Origin: Simplicispira psychrophila DSM 11588
GTDB taxonomy: Bacteria > Pseudomonadota > Gammaproteobacteria > Burkholderiales > Burkholderiaceae_C
Assembly: GCF_000688255.1 (NCBI RefSeq)
Contig: NZ_JHYS01000007.1
Coordinates: forward strand, 1 to 64,000
Direction of reading: 5' to 3'
DNA length: 64,000 bases
Below, piece after piece: positions 27,829 through 40,024 of this stretch. The notes under the pieces are model-generated. The model worked only from the letters and a program-made list of their open reading frames with translations. It ran no database searches and had not been told where the DNA came from. The stretch's first letter is position 1, and each line of letters starts with the position of its first letter. The translations under genes and the position numbers were made by a program.

Positions 27829-29865
27829 CTACTTGTTGAGCCAGACGAAATACGTCATCAGCACAAAGATGCCCAAAATCATGGCCAGCGCATAGTGGTA
27901 GATGTAGCCGGTCTGAAGGCGGCGCATCACGCCAGCCACCCAGCCCACCAACTTCCATGAGCCATTCACAAACAGCCCGTCAATAACGGTCTGATCTCCA
28001 ACCTTCCATAAGCCTATACCGAGGCCCCGAGCACCACGTGCGAGGACATTCTCATTGAACCAGTCGAGGTAGTACTTGTTTTCAAGCAAGGTGAAAATCG
28101 GTGAAAAATTGCGCTTGATGGCTGTAGGCAACGCCGGATTTACCATATACATGTAGTAAGACATCGCCACGCCCGCCACTGCCAACCAAAAGGGCACCGA
28201 CGAGAACGCGTGCAAAGCCATCGCTACAGGGCCATGGAAATGGTGTGCCAACTCTGCCATTGCAGGGTGCTTGGCGGCGTCCACAAAAATCACATCTTTG
28301 AAGAAATCACCAAACAGCATCGGCTGGACAGTGAAATAACCAATCACCACGGAAGGAATGGCTAACAGTACCAAGGGAAGCGTCACTACCCAAGGAGATT
28401 CGTGGGGCTTCGAATGATCGCTGTCGTCATGGTGCGAATCGACCTCTTCATCCGCAGCATGGTGGTGCGGCTCAGGATTCTGGTCATAGCGCTCCTTGCC
28501 ATGGAACACCAGAAAGTACAAACGGAAGGAATAGAACGCCGTAACAAAGACCCCAGCCAGTACCGCGAAATAAGCCAGCTTGGCAGCCGGAAGATTGCTG
28601 GCCTCGACCGCCAGAATGATGCTGTCCTTCGAGTAGAAACCTGAGAACAGAGGAGTTGCAATCAATGCCAATGAACCAAGCAAAAAGGTAATCCAGGTAA
28701 TCGGCATGTACTTGCGAACTCGACCCATCCAGCGAATATCCTGGTTGTGATGCATTCCAATGATGACTGAGCCCGCTGCCAAAAACAGCAGCGCCTTGAA
28801 GAAAGCATGCGTCATCAAATGGAACACCGCGACCGAGTAAGCCGAAGCCCCCAGGGCCACCGTCATGTAACCCAGCTGCGACAGCGTGGAATAAGCAATC
28901 ACACGCTTGATATCGTTCTGAATAATGCCCAAGAAACCCATGAACAAGGCAGTGATGGTGCCAATGATCAGAATAAAATTCAGGGCGGTGTCGCTCAGTT
29001 CAAATAATGGCGACATGCGCGCCACCAAGAAAATACCTGCCGTGACCATGGTAGCCGCATGGATCAGTGCCGAAATGGGGGTAGGACCTTCCATCGAATC
29101 AGGCAGCCACACATGCAGCGGAAACTGTGCACTTTTTGCCATGGCACCAATGAAAAAGCAGATGCAGATCACGGTAATCAGCATCCAGTCGGTACCGGGC
29201 AATGTCAAAGCGCTCAATTGACCAGATTTGGCAAAAATCTCGGCGTAATTGAGGGTTCCGGTATAAGCGGCGACCAAACCAATACCGAGAATGAAGCCAA
29301 AGTCGCCGATACGGTTGACTAAAAATGCCTTCATATTGGCAAAAGTGGCCGTCGGCTTGTTGTACCAAAAACCGATCAACAAATAGGACACCAGGCCCAC
29401 ACCTTCCCAGCCGAAGAACAGCTGCAGCAGGTTGTTGCTCATCACCAGCATTAGCATGGAGAAAGTAAACAGCGAGATGTAAGAGAAGAAGCGGTTATAG
29501 CCCTCATCCTCTTGCATGTAGCCAATGGTGTAGATATGCACCATCAAAGAGACAAAGGTGACCACGCACATCATCATGGCCGTCAGGCTATCGATAAGAA
29601 AACCAACTTCCATCTTGAGATCGCCCACCACCATCCAGGTGTAGAGCGTCTCGCTAAAACGCGCACCATCCAGCACCACACTTTTGAGCGTGAGTGCAGA
29701 GAGTACAAACGCGATAAACACACCAAGAATGGTCACCGTATGAGAAAGGCGGCGGCCAATCAGGTTACCGCCGAGCGCCGTGCCAAAAATACCGGCCAAC
29801 AAAGCGCCCACCAGCGGTGCCAGCGGAACGGCCAGCAGGGTTGAAGCAGAAAGGGTTTGACTCAT
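27829..29865 (-). CDS. nuoL: NADH-quinone oxidoreductase subunit L
   Basis: A 678-residue distal proton-pumping subunit with the long lateral helix expected at the C-terminus. FSMLMLVMSNNLLQLFFGWE, KSAQFPLHVWLPDSMEGPTP and NDIKRVIAYSTLSQLGYMTV are the channel motifs. A His- and Asp-rich loop (PEPHHHAADEEVDSHHDDSD, about 465-485) is a lineage-type insertion that could bind metal; such loops occur in other proteobacterial NuoL proteins. Confidence 0.97.
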   Translation of the reverse strand: MSQTLSASTLLAVPLAPLVGALLAGIFGTALGGNLIGRRLSHTVTILGVFIAFVLSALTLKSVVLDGARFSETLYTWMVVGDLKMEVGFLIDSLTAMMMCVVTFVSLMVHIYTIGYMQEDEGYNRFFSYISLFTFSMLMLVMSNNLLQLFFGWEGVGLVSYLLIGFWYNKPTATFANMKAFLVNRIGDFGFILGIGLVAAYTGTLNYAEIFAKSGQLSALTLPGTDWMLITVICICFFIGAMAKSAQFPLHVWLPDSMEGPTPISALIHAATMVTAGIFLVARMSPLFELSDTALNFILIIGTITALFMGFLGIIQNDIKRVIAYSTLSQLGYMTVALGASAYSVAVFHLMTHAFFKALLFLAAGSVIIGMHHNQDIRWMGRVRKYMPITWITFLLGSLALIATPLFSGFYSKDSIILAVEASNLPAAKLAYFAVLAGVFVTAFYSFRLYFLVFHGKERYDQNPEPHHHAADEEVDSHHDDSDHSKPHESPWVVTLPLVLLAIPSVVIGYFTVQPMLFGDFFKDVIFVDAAKHPAMAELAHHFHGPVAMALHAFSSVPFWLAVAGVAMSYYMYMVNPALPTAIKRNFSPIFTLLENKYYLDWFNENVLARGARGLGIGLWKVGDQTVIDGLFVNGSWKLVGWVAGVMRRLQTGYIYHYALAMILGIFVLMTYFVWLNK

Positions 29866-29892
29866 TGGGGAGAACCTTGCGTGTCCGGCGGT

Positions 29893-30201
29893 TTAGCCGC
29901 GGAGGGTGTCGAGGGTGTCCGCATTGATGTTCGACTTATTGCGGAACAGCAGCACCAAAATAGCCAGTCCAATGGCTGATTCAGCGGCAGCCACCGTCAT
30001 GATGAAAAAGACAAAAACCTGGCCGTGCATATCACCGAGATAGTGAGAAAACGCGACGAAATTCATGTTGACAGCCAGCAGCATCAACTCAATCGACATC
30101 AATAAGACAATGATGTTTTTGCGATTCAAGAAGATACCAATGACCGCCATCGAAAACAGCATGGCGCCCAGTGATAGAAAATGCCCAAGAGTCAAGCTCA
30201 T
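29893..30201 (-). CDS. nuoK: NADH-quinone oxidoreductase subunit K
   Basis: A 102-residue subunit of three membrane helices with the two conserved membrane glutamates ([20 protein letters not shown] and [19 protein letters not shown]). Its start overlaps the nuoJ stop by 4 nt (ATGA), so the two are coupled. Confidence 0.97.
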   Translation of the reverse strand: MSLTLGHFLSLGAMLFSMAVIGIFLNRKNIIVLLMSIELMLLAVNMNFVAFSHYLGDMHGQVFVFFIMTVAAAESAIGLAILVLLFRNKSNINADTLDTLRG

Positions 30202-30866
30202 GATTTTTTCTCCTCGGCCCTTGGCTCAGCGACCACTTCTGCCAATGGCTTTTGTATTGCACCCATTTTCAATAATCGCACACGGTCTTGAGAGCGCACG
30301 CGCAACTGGATGGACGGACTGATAGCCTTGCTATCCGTGCGTTTACGCAACGTCAGGGCAATGGCAGAAACCATGGCTACCAACAAGATGACAGCAGCGA
30401 TTTCAACCGGATAAAGGTACTGCGTATACATCAACCGGCCCAAGGCCAACGTATTCGAATATGGAATCACATCGCCCGCAGCATTCAGCATTTCAGCGAC
30501 TGCTTTAGGCTCGTCCATACCACGAAATCCACCCATCAACACAGCAGCCATTTCAAAAGCGATCAGAGCGCCCATGGCGGCAGCCAAAGGGAAGTGCTTC
30601 CAGAAACCTTGGCGTACCGTGCTGACGTTGATATCAAGCATCATCACGACGAACATGAATAACACCATGACCGCCCCTAAATAAACGAGCACCAGCACAA
30701 TGGCCAGAAACTCGGCTTTCAGGAGCAACCACACACCGGCTGCCTGTGAGAAGGCCAACATGAGGTGCAACACGGCATGAACCGGGTTGCGCGCGGTAAT
30801 GACCCGGAAGGTTGCATATAGCAACACAACCGAGAACAGATAGAAAAACCCAGTCTTGGCGTCCAT
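30198..30866 (-). CDS. nuoJ: NADH-quinone oxidoreductase subunit J
   Basis: A 222-residue subunit of five membrane helices. [20 protein letters not shown] is the TM3 segment with the pi-bulge region that takes part in coupling. The C-terminal tail is charged ([13 protein letters not shown]). The gene sits between nuoI (45 nt) and nuoK (4-nt overlap). Confidence 0.95.
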   Translation of the reverse strand: MDAKTGFFYLFSVVLLYATFRVITARNPVHAVLHLMLAFSQAAGVWLLLKAEFLAIVLVLVYLGAVMVLFMFVVMMLDINVSTVRQGFWKHFPLAAAMGALIAFEMAAVLMGGFRGMDEPKAVAEMLNAAGDVIPYSNTLALGRLMYTQYLYPVEIAAVILLVAMVSAIALTLRKRTDSKAISPSIQLRVRSQDRVRLLKMGAIQKPLAEVVAEPRAEEKKS

Positions 30867-30911
30867 GAATCGGTTCTTTGTAGAGTTCTGGCTTGAATTA
30901 GACGCTGTGGC

Positions 30912-31421
30912 TTAGCGATATTTGGCGTCAGCTGCCCGAGCAGCAGCGATTTCGCCTTCGTAGCGGTCTCCGACCGCAAGCAACATATCTTTGGTGAAAT
31001 ACAAATCACCGCGTTTTTCGCCGTGGTATTCGAAGATATGGGTTTCGACAATCGAATCGACTGGGCAACTTTCTTCACAGAAACCGCAAAAAATACACTT
31101 TGTCAAATCAATATCGTAGCGCGTAGTACGGCGAGATCCATCATCGCGCACGGCTGATTCAATTGTAATCGCCGTAGCGGGACATACTGCCTCGCACAGC
31201 TTACAGGCAATGCATCTCTCTTCGCCATTTTCATAGCGTCGCAATGCATGCAGACCTCTAAAACGAGGCGAAAGTGGTGTTTTTTCTTCTGGAAATTGCA
31301 CCGTGACCTTGCTTCGAAACGCATAGCGTCCGGTCAGGGCCATGCCCTTGACAAGTTCAACGAGCAAAAAACTCTTGAAGAAATCCTTGATGGAAAAAGA
31401 TGCAGCAGCAACGGCAGCCAT
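30912..31421 (-). CDS. nuoI: NADH-quinone oxidoreductase subunit I
   Basis: A 169-residue subunit that carries iron-sulfur clusters N6a and N6b in the peripheral arm. Two ferredoxin motifs are complete: [12 protein letters not shown] and [12 protein letters not shown]. The N-terminal amphipathic stretch ([20 protein letters not shown]) anchors it to NuoH. It follows nuoH after 15 nt. Confidence 0.97.
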   Translation of the reverse strand: MAAVAAASFSIKDFFKSFLLVELVKGMALTGRYAFRSKVTVQFPEEKTPLSPRFRGLHALRRYENGEERCIACKLCEAVCPATAITIESAVRDDGSRRTTRYDIDLTKCIFCGFCEESCPVDSIVETHIFEYHGEKRGDLYFTKDMLLAVGDRYEGEIAAARAADAKYR

Positions 31422-31436
31422 GTGTGTGTCCCCCGC

Positions 31437-32519
31437 TTATTTCCAAATATTCCATGGCGAGTGCAACCACACGCCAATAATGAGCAACCACACCAGCGTC
31501 ACCGGAATAAAAATCTTCCAGCCCAAACGCATGATCTGGTCATAACGAAACCGAGGGAACGTTGCACGAATCCAGATAAACATGGATACCACAACAAAGG
31601 TTTTGACACCCAGCCAAATCCAGCCTGGAACCCAATTGAAAAGCGCATGATCAATGGGAGACATCCAGCCGCCCAAGAACATCAGTACGGCAAGAATGGA
31701 AACCAGCCACATGCTGGCATATTCAGCCAAGAAGAAAATGGCAAACCCCATACCCGAATACTCAACCATATGGCCGGCCACAATTTCAGCCTCACCTTCG
31801 ACCACGTCAAAGGGATGCCGATTAACCTCAGCCACACCCGAAATCAGGTAGACGATGAAGATCGGCAGCAGAGGCAGCCAGTTCCAAGACAAGAAATTTA
31901 GACCCATAGCGGCGGCCGATCCCTTACCCTGTCCCATCACGATCTCGCTCAGATTCATGCTGCCCGACACCATAACCACCACCAGGAAGCAAAATCCCAT
32001 GGCGATTTCATAGCTGACCATTTGGGCAGATGCACGCATGGCCCCCAGAAAGGGATATTTTGAGTTAGATGCCCAACCCGCAATAATCACGCCATAGACC
32101 TCAATGGACGTAATAGCCAGCATCAGCAACAGACCTGCACTGACATTGGTCAATACCACCTCAGGGCCAAACGGAATGACGACCCATGCAGCTAGTGCAG
32201 GCATGATGGCCATGGCCGGGCCAATAAAAAATAACCCTTTATTGGCTGCCGTAGGCTGAATGATTTCCTTGGTCAAAAGCTTAAGTGCATCGGCAATTGG
32301 CTGCAACAAACCAAAGGGACCTACCCGATTAGGGCCATGGCGCACCTGCATAAATCCTAGCAGTTTGCGCTCCCAAAGCGTCAGATAAGCCACGGCTCCC
32401 ATCAGGGGAGCCACCAGCACGACAATCTTGAGCAAAACCCAGATGACAGGCCACGCGACGGCAGTCCACCATGTCTGATTCAAGAGACCCAAGCCACCGG
32501 TGTAGAGCGTATCGATCAT
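31437..32519 (-). CDS. nuoH: NADH-quinone oxidoreductase subunit H
   Basis: A 360-residue membrane subunit forming the quinone chamber. [20 protein letters not shown], the highly conserved first loop, and [20 protein letters not shown], the acidic quinone-site loop, are both intact. Its start overlaps the nuoG stop by 4 nt. Confidence 0.97.
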   Translation of the reverse strand: MIDTLYTGGLGLLNQTWWTAVAWPVIWVLLKIVVLVAPLMGAVAYLTLWERKLLGFMQVRHGPNRVGPFGLLQPIADALKLLTKEIIQPTAANKGLFFIGPAMAIMPALAAWVVIPFGPEVVLTNVSAGLLLMLAITSIEVYGVIIAGWASNSKYPFLGAMRASAQMVSYEIAMGFCFLVVVMVSGSMNLSEIVMGQGKGSAAAMGLNFLSWNWLPLLPIFIVYLISGVAEVNRHPFDVVEGEAEIVAGHMVEYSGMGFAIFFLAEYASMWLVSILAVLMFLGGWMSPIDHALFNWVPGWIWLGVKTFVVVSMFIWIRATFPRFRYDQIMRLGWKIFIPVTLVWLLIIGVWLHSPWNIWK

Positions 32520-34663
32520 GCCCCAGCTCCTTCACGTGCCAATCGTGCATCCGCTGTGAGTTGCAGCGAACTTGCGCGGCGGACGAGGCCATCGAGCTGG
32601 TAGATCGATGCAACCACAGGATCAGGCACTTCTATGGACATGCCAGCGATGGTGGCAACAGGCATGACAGGCGTTGTGTTGTTCAGCAAGTTAGCAGGCA
32701 CGCTGATGACTTCTCCGACTGGTGCGTTCGTGGCTTGTGCCAATACGTCTTGCGCTGTCTGAAATTCAAAACCAGGAATATCCAGCAAATTAGCCAGTAC
32801 GCGCAGTACCTTCCAGCCTGGCCGTGTTTCGCCTAACGGTTTGACCACCGCATGAAAGCTCTGCAAACGTCCTTCGGCATTGACAAAACTGCCAGAGGTT
32901 TCAGTGAATGGTGCAACAGGTAACAGCACATCGCTGAACTCCATATTGGCCTTGAATGGGCTCAGAGTGATGACCATATCAGACTGCGCCAATGTTTGAG
33001 CCACGCCTGCACCTGCAGCGCTGTCCCATTCCGGCTCAGCATTCAGCAGCAGCACGCCTTTCAAGCCTCCACCCAGCATTTGTTCGGCATTTTTGCCACC
33101 CTTGGCTGGCATGGCGCCCATCCACTGTGCACCTACCGTGTTGGCCGCTTCAGTCAAATAACCTACCGTTGCACCAGTGTTTTCAGCAATCCACTGTGCT
33201 AATGCCAGTAATGCGGAAGCCTGCGCATGGTGTGCGGCCGCATTGCCGAGCAATACTGCTTTGCGCTCACCACGCAGCAAAGAACGCGCAATGGCCAGCG
33301 CCACTTCGCCCGTCTTTCCCGGATATTCAGGAGCAGAAATGCCTTTTTCTTGTGCAATGGCAGCAGCGACATCCGCCAGTGCCTGAACCCAGCCAGCAGG
33401 GGATGCCAGCAAGGTATTGGCAACGGGCATGGCCCAATCGCGCACAGCAGAATCAATAGACGACACCACTGCCCCCTTGCGCGTTGCTTGACGCACACGC
33501 TGGGCAAAAAGCGGATGGTCTTTGCGCAGATTGGAACCCACTACCAAAGCCACCTGTAAAGAAGTCAAAGATGCAATGGAACATCCCAGCCAGCGGACAC
33601 CCTGAGAAACAGTGAATTCGGCATTGCGCAAACGGTAATCAATGTTATCGCTGCCCAGACCCTGCATCAGACTACGGGCAAGGAACAACTCTTCCAAGGT
33701 GCTGTGTGGACTGACCAGTGCGCCTATGCTCTGGCCACCGTGCTCACCCTTGATCTGCTGCAAACCGTTGGCTACATATTCGAGTGCCGTTTGCCAATCA
33801 ACTTCGCTCCACGCCCCACCTTGTTTGAGCATAGGTCGGGTCAAGCGCTCATCGCTGTTGAGCGCCTCATAAGAAAAACGATCGCGGTCTGCGATCCAGC
33901 ACTCATTGACATCCTCGTTCTCCAGCGGAAGAACGCGCATCACCTTGTTATTCTTGACTTGCACCACCAAGTTCGCACCTGTGGAGTCATGTGGACTGAC
34001 AGATTTGCGACGCGACAACTCCCAAGTACGAGCGCTATAACGAAATGGCTTGCTGGTGAGCGCGCCGACGGGACAGATATCAATCATGTTACCGGACAAT
34101 TCGGAGTCGATCGTATCGCCGGCCACGGTGGTAATTTCTGAATGCTCGCCTCGATGGATCATGCCCAGTTCCATCACGCCACCAATTTCTTGACCAAAAC
34201 GGACGCAACGGGTGCAGTGGATGCAACGCGTCATTTCTTCGGTCGAAATGAGTGGCCCCACCTCCTTGTGCAAAACCACACGCTTTTCTTCTTCATAGCG
34301 GGTCGTCGATGCACCATAACCGACGGCAAGGTCTTGCAACTGGCATTCACCAGCCTGATCACAGATAGGGCAATCCAAAGGATGGTTGATGAGCAAAAAT
34401 TCCATCACGGATTTCTGCGCTCGAATGGCCTTATCACTTTTGGTGCGCACCACCATACCTTGCGTGACCGGGGTAGCGCAGGCAGGCATCGGCTTTGGCG
34501 CCTTCTCCACCTCGACCAGACACATCCGGCAACTCGCTGCAATAGAGAGTTTCTTGTGATAACAGAAATGCGGAATATAGGTACCCGCTTTTTCGGCAGC
34601 GTGCATGACCATGCTGCCTTCAGCGATTTCTACTTTTTTACCGTCAAGTTCAATTTCAACCAT
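32516..34663 (-). CDS. nuoG: NADH-quinone oxidoreductase subunit G
   Basis: A 715-residue peripheral-arm subunit. The N-terminus has the 2Fe-2S ligands ([15 protein letters not shown] and a later Cys in PACATPV), [18 protein letters not shown] for cluster N5/N4 and [17 protein letters not shown], followed by a molybdopterin-oxidoreductase-like fold without a cofactor. The length is that of the short betaproteobacterial form. It is coupled to nuoH and lies 15 nt after nuoF. Confidence 0.97.
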   Translation of the reverse strand: MVEIELDGKKVEIAEGSMVMHAAEKAGTYIPHFCYHKKLSIAASCRMCLVEVEKAPKPMPACATPVTQGMVVRTKSDKAIRAQKSVMEFLLINHPLDCPICDQAGECQLQDLAVGYGASTTRYEEEKRVVLHKEVGPLISTEEMTRCIHCTRCVRFGQEIGGVMELGMIHRGEHSEITTVAGDTIDSELSGNMIDICPVGALTSKPFRYSARTWELSRRKSVSPHDSTGANLVVQVKNNKVMRVLPLENEDVNECWIADRDRFSYEALNSDERLTRPMLKQGGAWSEVDWQTALEYVANGLQQIKGEHGGQSIGALVSPHSTLEELFLARSLMQGLGSDNIDYRLRNAEFTVSQGVRWLGCSIASLTSLQVALVVGSNLRKDHPLFAQRVRQATRKGAVVSSIDSAVRDWAMPVANTLLASPAGWVQALADVAAAIAQEKGISAPEYPGKTGEVALAIARSLLRGERKAVLLGNAAAHHAQASALLALAQWIAENTGATVGYLTEAANTVGAQWMGAMPAKGGKNAEQMLGGGLKGVLLLNAEPEWDSAAGAGVAQTLAQSDMVITLSPFKANMEFSDVLLPVAPFTETSGSFVNAEGRLQSFHAVVKPLGETRPGWKVLRVLANLLDIPGFEFQTAQDVLAQATNAPVGEVISVPANLLNNTTPVMPVATIAGMSIEVPDPVVASIYQLDGLVRRASSLQLTADARLAREGAGA

Positions 34664-34678
34664 ATGCTTTACTCGCGA

Positions 34679-36046
34679 TCAGGCAGAAGTTGCGGCCTGA
34701 GAATTCTTTTTCGGGATCAGCGCTTCAAACTCAGGCCGAAAATGTTTAATCATGGCTCGCACGGGCATGGCTGCAGCATCTCCCAGAGCACAAATGGTGC
34801 GCCCCATGATGTCGCCAGCAACAGAATCAAGCACGTCCAAGTCTGCAGAACGACCTTCACCACGATGGATGCGGTCGACCAGACGCCACAGCCATCCGGT
34901 GCCTTCGCGGCATGGCGTGCACTGGCCACAGGACTCATGCATATAAAAATACGACAAGCGCTTCAAGGACTCGACCATGCACCGGCTGTCATCCATGACG
35001 ATCACTGCACCTGAACCCAGCATGGAGCCCGCCTTGGCTATAGAGTCGTAGTCCATGGTGCATTCCATGATGATGTCTGCAGGCAATACCGGCGAGGAAG
35101 ACCCCCCTGGAATGACGGCCTTGAGCTGGCGACCCTGGCGAACGCCACCAGCAAGTTCAAGCAATTTGGCAAATGGCGTCCCCATGAGCACTTCATAGTT
35201 GCCTGGTTTTTCAACATCACCACTGACCGAATAAATTTTGGTGCCGCCATTGTTTGGCTTGCCGCAAGCCAGATAGGCAGCGCCACCATGGCGGATGATC
35301 CACGGCACTGCCGCGAATGTTTCAGTGTTGTTGATCGTGGTGGGCTTGCCATACAGACCAAAACTAGCAGGAAAAGGCGGCTTGAAGCGCGGCTGACCTT
35401 TTTTGCCTTCAAGCGATTCCAGCAAGGCAGTCTCTTCGCCGCAGATGTAGGCGCCAAATCCGTGGTGGGCATGCAGTTGGAAGCTGAAATTGCTGCCTAG
35501 AATATTGTTGCCCAGATAACCTGCGGCACGAGCCTCTTCCAAGGCTTCCTCAAAGCGGTCGTAAACTTGGAAAATTTCGCCGTGGATGTAGTTGTAGCCT
35601 ACAGTGATACCCATGGCATAAGCCGCAATGATCATGCCTTCGATTACGCTGTGCGGGTTGTACATCAGGATGTCACGGTCTTTACAGGTACCTGGCTCGC
35701 CCTCGTCCGAGTTGCATACAAGGTATTTCTGTCCCGGAAACTGGCGTGGCATGAAGCTCCACTTCAGACCCGTCGGGAAGCCTGCACCGCCCCGCCCACG
35801 CAAGCCGGATTCTTTTACCGTGGCAATCACTTGGTCTTGTGTCAGGCCTTCAGCGCCTTCAGCACTCGCTACCTTACCCAGGATTTTGCGCAAGGCCTGA
35901 TAGCCGCCGCGCGCTTCATAGTCGCTAATGCCCCAATTGGAGCCATTGAGACCAGCGTAGATTTGCGGCTCAATGTGGCGACCGTGGAAACAGGTTTCTA
36001 CGCCTGCTGCCTGAAACTGCGAAAGAATATGGGCTGCTGTGGTCAT
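34679..36046 (-). CDS. nuoF: NADH-quinone oxidoreductase subunit F
   Basis: A 455-residue NADH- and FMN-binding subunit. The glycine-rich NADH site [16 protein letters not shown] (about 83-98), the FMN-site [15 protein letters not shown], and the N3 cluster motif [15 protein letters not shown] are present. It is the electron entry site of complex I, reached together with NuoE. Its start overlaps the nuoE stop by 4 nt. Confidence 0.97.
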   Translation of the reverse strand: MTTAAHILSQFQAAGVETCFHGRHIEPQIYAGLNGSNWGISDYEARGGYQALRKILGKVASAEGAEGLTQDQVIATVKESGLRGRGGAGFPTGLKWSFMPRQFPGQKYLVCNSDEGEPGTCKDRDILMYNPHSVIEGMIIAAYAMGITVGYNYIHGEIFQVYDRFEEALEEARAAGYLGNNILGSNFSFQLHAHHGFGAYICGEETALLESLEGKKGQPRFKPPFPASFGLYGKPTTINNTETFAAVPWIIRHGGAAYLACGKPNNGGTKIYSVSGDVEKPGNYEVLMGTPFAKLLELAGGVRQGRQLKAVIPGGSSSPVLPADIIMECTMDYDSIAKAGSMLGSGAVIVMDDSRCMVESLKRLSYFYMHESCGQCTPCREGTGWLWRLVDRIHRGEGRSADLDVLDSVAGDIMGRTICALGDAAAMPVRAMIKHFRPEFEALIPKKNSQAATSA

Positions 36047-36534
36047 TTTTGCGACTCCCCGGCACGCAGACTGTCCACGAGTTGATCGAGTTTCTCGTCA
36101 CTCATAAAGCTGCACATATTGCGGTCATTGACTAACATGGCGGGAGCATCGGCACAAGCGCCGAGACACTCGCATTGCTGCAAGGTAAACAGACCATCGG
36201 CTGTGGTCTGCCCCATTAAAATGCCCAATTTACGCTCTAAATACTCAAGCGCCTTGCCACCATCACGCAGCAAACAGGGCAAATTGGTACAAACTGCCAG
36301 CTTGTATTTGCCTACAGGCTGCTGGTTGTACATGTTGTAGAAGGTGGTGACTTCGTGTACAGCGATTTCAGGCATATCCAAATATTGGGCGATGAATGCT
36401 TCGCTGTCCTTACTGACAAAACCTTGCTCTTGCTGCATGATGGCCAGACAAGCCATCACGGCAGACTGCTGGTGGCCTGCAGGGTATTTGGCCACTTCGC
36501 GCGCAAAGCGCTCTTGAGTCGCTTCAGAAATCAT
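36043..36534 (-). CDS. nuoE: NADH-quinone oxidoreductase subunit E
   Basis: A 163-residue thioredoxin-fold subunit that holds the 2Fe-2S cluster N1a. The four ligands are in CTNLPC and [27 protein letters not shown] is typical of the family. Both ends overlap neighbours by 4 nt (nuoD upstream, nuoF downstream), which points to tight co-translation. Confidence 0.97.
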   Translation of the reverse strand: MISEATQERFAREVAKYPAGHQQSAVMACLAIMQQEQGFVSKDSEAFIAQYLDMPEIAVHEVTTFYNMYNQQPVGKYKLAVCTNLPCLLRDGGKALEYLERKLGILMGQTTADGLFTLQQCECLGACADAPAMLVNDRNMCSFMSDEKLDQLVDSLRAGESQK

Positions 36535-37784
36535 CGGTCAATCTCTCCGAACACGATATCCATAGTGCCAATAATCGCCACTACGTCGGTCAACATGTGA
36601 CCACGTGACATCTCGTCCATGGCAGCAAGATGCGGAAAACCCGGCGCACGGATCTTCAAGCGATAGGGCTTATTGGCTCCATCACTGACCAGATAAACAC
36701 CAAACTCCCCCTTGGGATGCTCTACGGCTGCATAGGCCTCACCTTCGGGAACGTGAAAACCTTCACTGAAAAGTTTGAAATGGTGAATCAAATCTTCCAT
36801 TCCAGTTTTCATCATTTCGCGCGATGGCGGGGCTACTTTGTGGTTGCTGGTAATTACAGGGCCAGAATTGGCACGCAACCAATCAACACACTGCTTGATG
36901 ATGCGATTGGACTGGCGCATTTCCTGTACACGCACAAGATAGCGGTCATAGCAATCACCAGTCTTGCCAACAGGCACATCAAAATCCATACAGTTATACA
37001 CATCGTATGGCTGCATCTTGCGCAAATCCCAACCGATGTCTGAACCACGCAGCATCGGCCCGGTCATACCCATATTCAGGGCGCGCTCGGCAGATACCAC
37101 GCCAACTCCAACAGTACGCTGTTTCCAGATACGATTCTCTGTCAATAACAACTCATATTCATCGACGCAGGTAGGAAAGCGTTGTGTGAAATTCTCAATA
37201 AAATCAAGCAACGAGCCCTTGCGGTTTTGATTGCGCGCTTCAAGCGACTTGGCATTGCGCACCTTGCTCGCCTTATACTGCGGCATGGTGTCAGGCAGGT
37301 CACGGTAGACACCGCCCGGACGGAAATACGCCGCATGCATACGTGCACCAGAAACGGCCTCGTACATGTCAAACAGATCTTCACGCTCGCGGAAGGTGTA
37401 CACCAGAATGGTAGAACTGCCGCAATCGTTGCCGTGTGAGCCCAACCACATCAGGTGATTCAACAGACGGGTAATTTCAGCAAACATCACACGGATATAT
37501 TGCGCACGTATCGGCACATCAATGTGCATCAATTTTTCGATGGCCAAGCAGTACGCGTGCTCATTGCACATCATGGACACGTAATCGAGCCGATCCATGT
37601 AAGGCAAGGACTGGATATAGGTCTTGTGCTCTGCCAATTTTTCAGTAGCACGATGCAACAGACCAATATGCGGGTCGGCGCGCTGCACTACCTCGCCGTC
37701 AAGTTCCAGCACCAAGCGCAACACACCGTGCGCGGCTGGGTGCTGCGGCCCGAGATTCAGGGAATAGTTCTTTATTTCAGCCAT
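36531..37784 (-). CDS. nuoD: NADH-quinone oxidoreductase subunit D
   Basis: A 417-residue 49-kDa-type subunit that lines the quinone pocket. [20 protein letters not shown] (conserved His of the quinone site), [19 protein letters not shown] and [20 protein letters not shown] mark the family. NuoC and NuoD are separate genes here, unlike the fused NuoCD of E. coli. Confidence 0.97.
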   Translation of the reverse strand: MAEIKNYSLNLGPQHPAAHGVLRLVLELDGEVVQRADPHIGLLHRATEKLAEHKTYIQSLPYMDRLDYVSMMCNEHAYCLAIEKLMHIDVPIRAQYIRVMFAEITRLLNHLMWLGSHGNDCGSSTILVYTFREREDLFDMYEAVSGARMHAAYFRPGGVYRDLPDTMPQYKASKVRNAKSLEARNQNRKGSLLDFIENFTQRFPTCVDEYELLLTENRIWKQRTVGVGVVSAERALNMGMTGPMLRGSDIGWDLRKMQPYDVYNCMDFDVPVGKTGDCYDRYLVRVQEMRQSNRIIKQCVDWLRANSGPVITSNHKVAPPSREMMKTGMEDLIHHFKLFSEGFHVPEGEAYAAVEHPKGEFGVYLVSDGANKPYRLKIRAPGFPHLAAMDEMSRGHMLTDVVAIIGTMDIVFGEIDR

Positions 37785-37810
37785 GGTAGATCACAAAAAC
37801 GCCAAGCGCT

Positions 37811-38419
37811 TCAGTGCAGGCCTCCGTAGTTATCTTCGCGGATGATGCGGGGAGTGATTTCGCGCGGCTCAATACTGACGGTTTCATAAATAACGCGACG
37901 CTGATCGTTGTCATAGCGCATTTCTACGTGACCTGACAGCGGAAAATCCTTACGGAAAGGATGGCCGATGAAACCATAATCGGTCAAGATACGGCGCAAA
38001 TCGTTATGACCATCGAATACGATACCAAACAGGTCAAATGCTTCACGCTCGTACCAGTTGGCCGAATTCCAGAGATGCATGACTGACGCAACGACAGGAA
38101 AATTGTCGTCCGCACAAAAAACTTTCACACGCAGACGCTGGTTCAAGCTGATAGACAAAAGATGGGAAACCACACAATAGCGCAAGCCTTCCTGCTCACG
38201 ATCACCATAGGTGGAATAGTCCATGCCACACAAATCAACCAACTGCTCGAACTGGCAGCCAGGGGCATCACGCAGCATCTGCATGGCTTCCAAATAATGT
38301 GCAGCAGCTATTTCTACCGTGACTTCCTCAAGAACAACCGCTACCTGGCGCACCTTATCGCCCAATACTGCAGCAATCGTGTCCTTGATTTTATTGGTGT
38401 GAATGGCAACAGTTGTCAT
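37811..38419 (-). CDS. nuoC: NADH-quinone oxidoreductase subunit C
   Basis: A 202-residue 30-kDa-type subunit. Its signature is [20 protein letters not shown] followed by [20 protein letters not shown]. It joins NuoB and NuoD in the connecting module between the hydrophilic arm and the membrane. It lies 10 nt after nuoB and 26 nt before nuoD. Confidence 0.97.
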   Translation of the reverse strand: MTTVAIHTNKIKDTIAAVLGDKVRQVAVVLEEVTVEIAAAHYLEAMQMLRDAPGCQFEQLVDLCGMDYSTYGDREQEGLRYCVVSHLLSISLNQRLRVKVFCADDNFPVVASVMHLWNSANWYEREAFDLFGIVFDGHNDLRRILTDYGFIGHPFRKDFPLSGHVEMRYDNDQRRVIYETVSIEPREITPRIIREDNYGGLH

Positions 38420-38429
38420 GAAAACCCTT

Positions 38430-38909
38430 TTAAACGCGCGCGATGGTGTTGGTGCGGCGAATTTTTTGCTGCAACTGGATAATGCCGTAAATCAATGCCT
38501 CGGCTGTGGGAGGACAACCCGGCACATACACATCCACAGGCACGATGCGATCGCAGCCGCGCACGACCGAATAACTGTAGTGATAATAACCCCCCCCATT
38601 GGCACATGAACCCATGGAAAGAACCCAACGCGGCTCACTCATCTGGTCATATACCTTGCGCAGGGCTGGCGCCATTTTATTACAGAGCGTACCTGCCACA
38701 ATCATTAAATCGGATTGACGTGGACTGGCGCGAAATACTTCTGCACCAAAACGACCAATATCGTAACGCGCAGCGGCTGCATGCATCATTTCGACGGCGC
38801 AACAGGCCAGACCAAAGGTCATGGGCCAGATAGAACCTGTCTTGGCCCAGTTCACCACAGAGTCGTAACTCGTGGTGATGAAGCCTTCTTTCATCACGCC
38901 TTCAATCAT
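38430..38909 (-). CDS. nuoB: NADH-quinone oxidoreductase subunit B
   Basis: A 159-residue subunit with the terminal cluster N2. The ligands are the tandem cysteines of [12 protein letters not shown], Cys in [12 protein letters not shown] and Cys in [12 protein letters not shown]. It hands electrons to quinone at the NuoB-NuoD interface. The gene lies 25 nt after nuoA. Confidence 0.97.
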   Translation of the reverse strand: MIEGVMKEGFITTSYDSVVNWAKTGSIWPMTFGLACCAVEMMHAAAARYDIGRFGAEVFRASPRQSDLMIVAGTLCNKMAPALRKVYDQMSEPRWVLSMGSCANGGGYYHYSYSVVRGCDRIVPVDVYVPGCPPTAEALIYGIIQLQQKIRRTNTIARV

Positions 38910-38934
38910 TATGCTTATCCTCGCTTATGCCAGG

Positions 38935-39294
38935 TCATTCCCAATCCAGGGCGCCTTTTTTCCATTCGTAGACAAAGCCTACAACAAGGATGGCCAAGAA
39001 AACAATAACCCCGATGAAACCCACCAATCCTACATCGTGGAGCGCAACAGCCCAAGGAAAGAGGAAAGCAATTTCAAGATCGAAAAGAATGAACAAAATG
39101 GCGACTAAATAGTAGCGCACATCGAATTTCATACGCGCATCTTCAAACGCATTAAATCCACATTCGTAGGGGGAGTTTTTCTCAGCGTCAGGACGATTTG
39201 GACCGAGGATATAGCCCAATACCAAAGGTATGACACCAACGGCAAAGCCGACCAAAATAAACAGAAGAACGGGGAGATATTGATCGAGGTTCAT
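38935..39294 (-). CDS. nuoA: NADH-quinone oxidoreductase subunit A
   Basis: A 119-residue subunit of three membrane helices with the family motif [20 protein letters not shown], whose loop near the quinone chamber is highly conserved. It is the first gene of the nuo operon; a tRNA-Leu gene ends 73 nt upstream. Transcription may enter from the secG and tRNA side. Confidence 0.96.
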   Translation of the reverse strand: MNLDQYLPVLLFILVGFAVGVIPLVLGYILGPNRPDAEKNSPYECGFNAFEDARMKFDVRYYLVAILFILFDLEIAFLFPWAVALHDVGLVGFIGVIVFLAILVVGFVYEWKKGALDWE

Positions 39295-39367
39295 CTTTTG
39301 GATGTGCTCACCGCTGTAATTTGATCCTTCATGCCCACTGACTGGGTCATGAAGCCAAATTTTTATT

Positions 39368-39452
39368 TGGTGCCGTCGGCGAGACTCGAACTCGCACAGC
39401 TTTCGCTACTACCCCCTCAAGATAGCGTGTCTACCAATTTCACCACGACGGC
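39368..39452 (-). tRNA. leuU: tRNA-Leu(GAG)
   Basis: The minus strand folds as a class II tRNA: acceptor GCCGTCG/CGACGGC, D arm with AAATTGGTAGACACG, anticodon stem CTATC/GGTAG with loop TTGAGGG (anticodon GAG), a long variable arm, T loop GTTCGAGTC and an encoded CCA end. It reads CUC and CUU. The place directly after secG is the same as that of leuU in E. coli. Confidence 0.96.
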
Positions 39453-39566
39453 CATTTTTTATCTGGATGGCTTGAGGAACCTTTCGGCTTTGTTGCTCTC
39501 CAGACTGCCTTATATTCTAACTCGGAAAAAAGCTGCTTTCAACGCAACCCGCTTTTTTGCGGCAGT

Positions 39567-39983
39567 TTATTTAGCCGGAATCTGGCCCGCTCCTGTAACC
39601 GCCGGAGCTGGTGCAGGATCAGGTTGTTGCACAACCGTCACTGGCGGTGCATTACCTGGAATGGCGGCTGCAGGGCCAGACTCCGCTGCCGGCACGACCA
39701 GTGCAGGCGCTGCACCTTCCAACACACTACCCGTGCTGGTGGGACGTGGATTGCCAAAGTAAGCCAATGCCAGCGTGGCGACAAAAAACACACCTGCCAG
39801 CACTGCTGTAGTACGCGACAGGAAGTTGGCACTGCCGCTGGCGCCAAACAGGCTGCCCGAGCTGCCACTGCCAAAGGCTGCACCCATGTCCGCTCCCTTG
39901 CCATGCTGGATCAAAATCAGGCCAATCATGCCCAGGGCGGCCAGCATTTGCACCGCCAAAATTACATTCACAAGCGCATTCAT
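39567..39983 (-). CDS. secG: Protein translocase subunit SecG
   Basis: A 138-residue inner-membrane subunit of SecYEG. Two membrane helices (about 5-25 and 58-76) flank the conserved loop IQHGKGADMGAAFGSGSSGS and LFGASGSANFLSRTTAVLAG. The last 50 or so residues are a Pro/Ala-rich tail of low complexity, usual in betaproteobacteria. It lies between tpiA (41 nt) and tRNA-Leu. Confidence 0.95.
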   Translation of the reverse strand: MNALVNVILAVQMLAALGMIGLILIQHGKGADMGAAFGSGSSGSLFGASGSANFLSRTTAVLAGVFFVATLALAYFGNPRPTSTGSVLEGAAPALVVPAAESGPAAAIPGNAPPVTVVQQPDPAPAPAVTGAGQIPAK

Positions 39984-40024
39984 TCTTCAATAACTCCTAA
40001 TTTAATAGCATTCACCGCTTATAT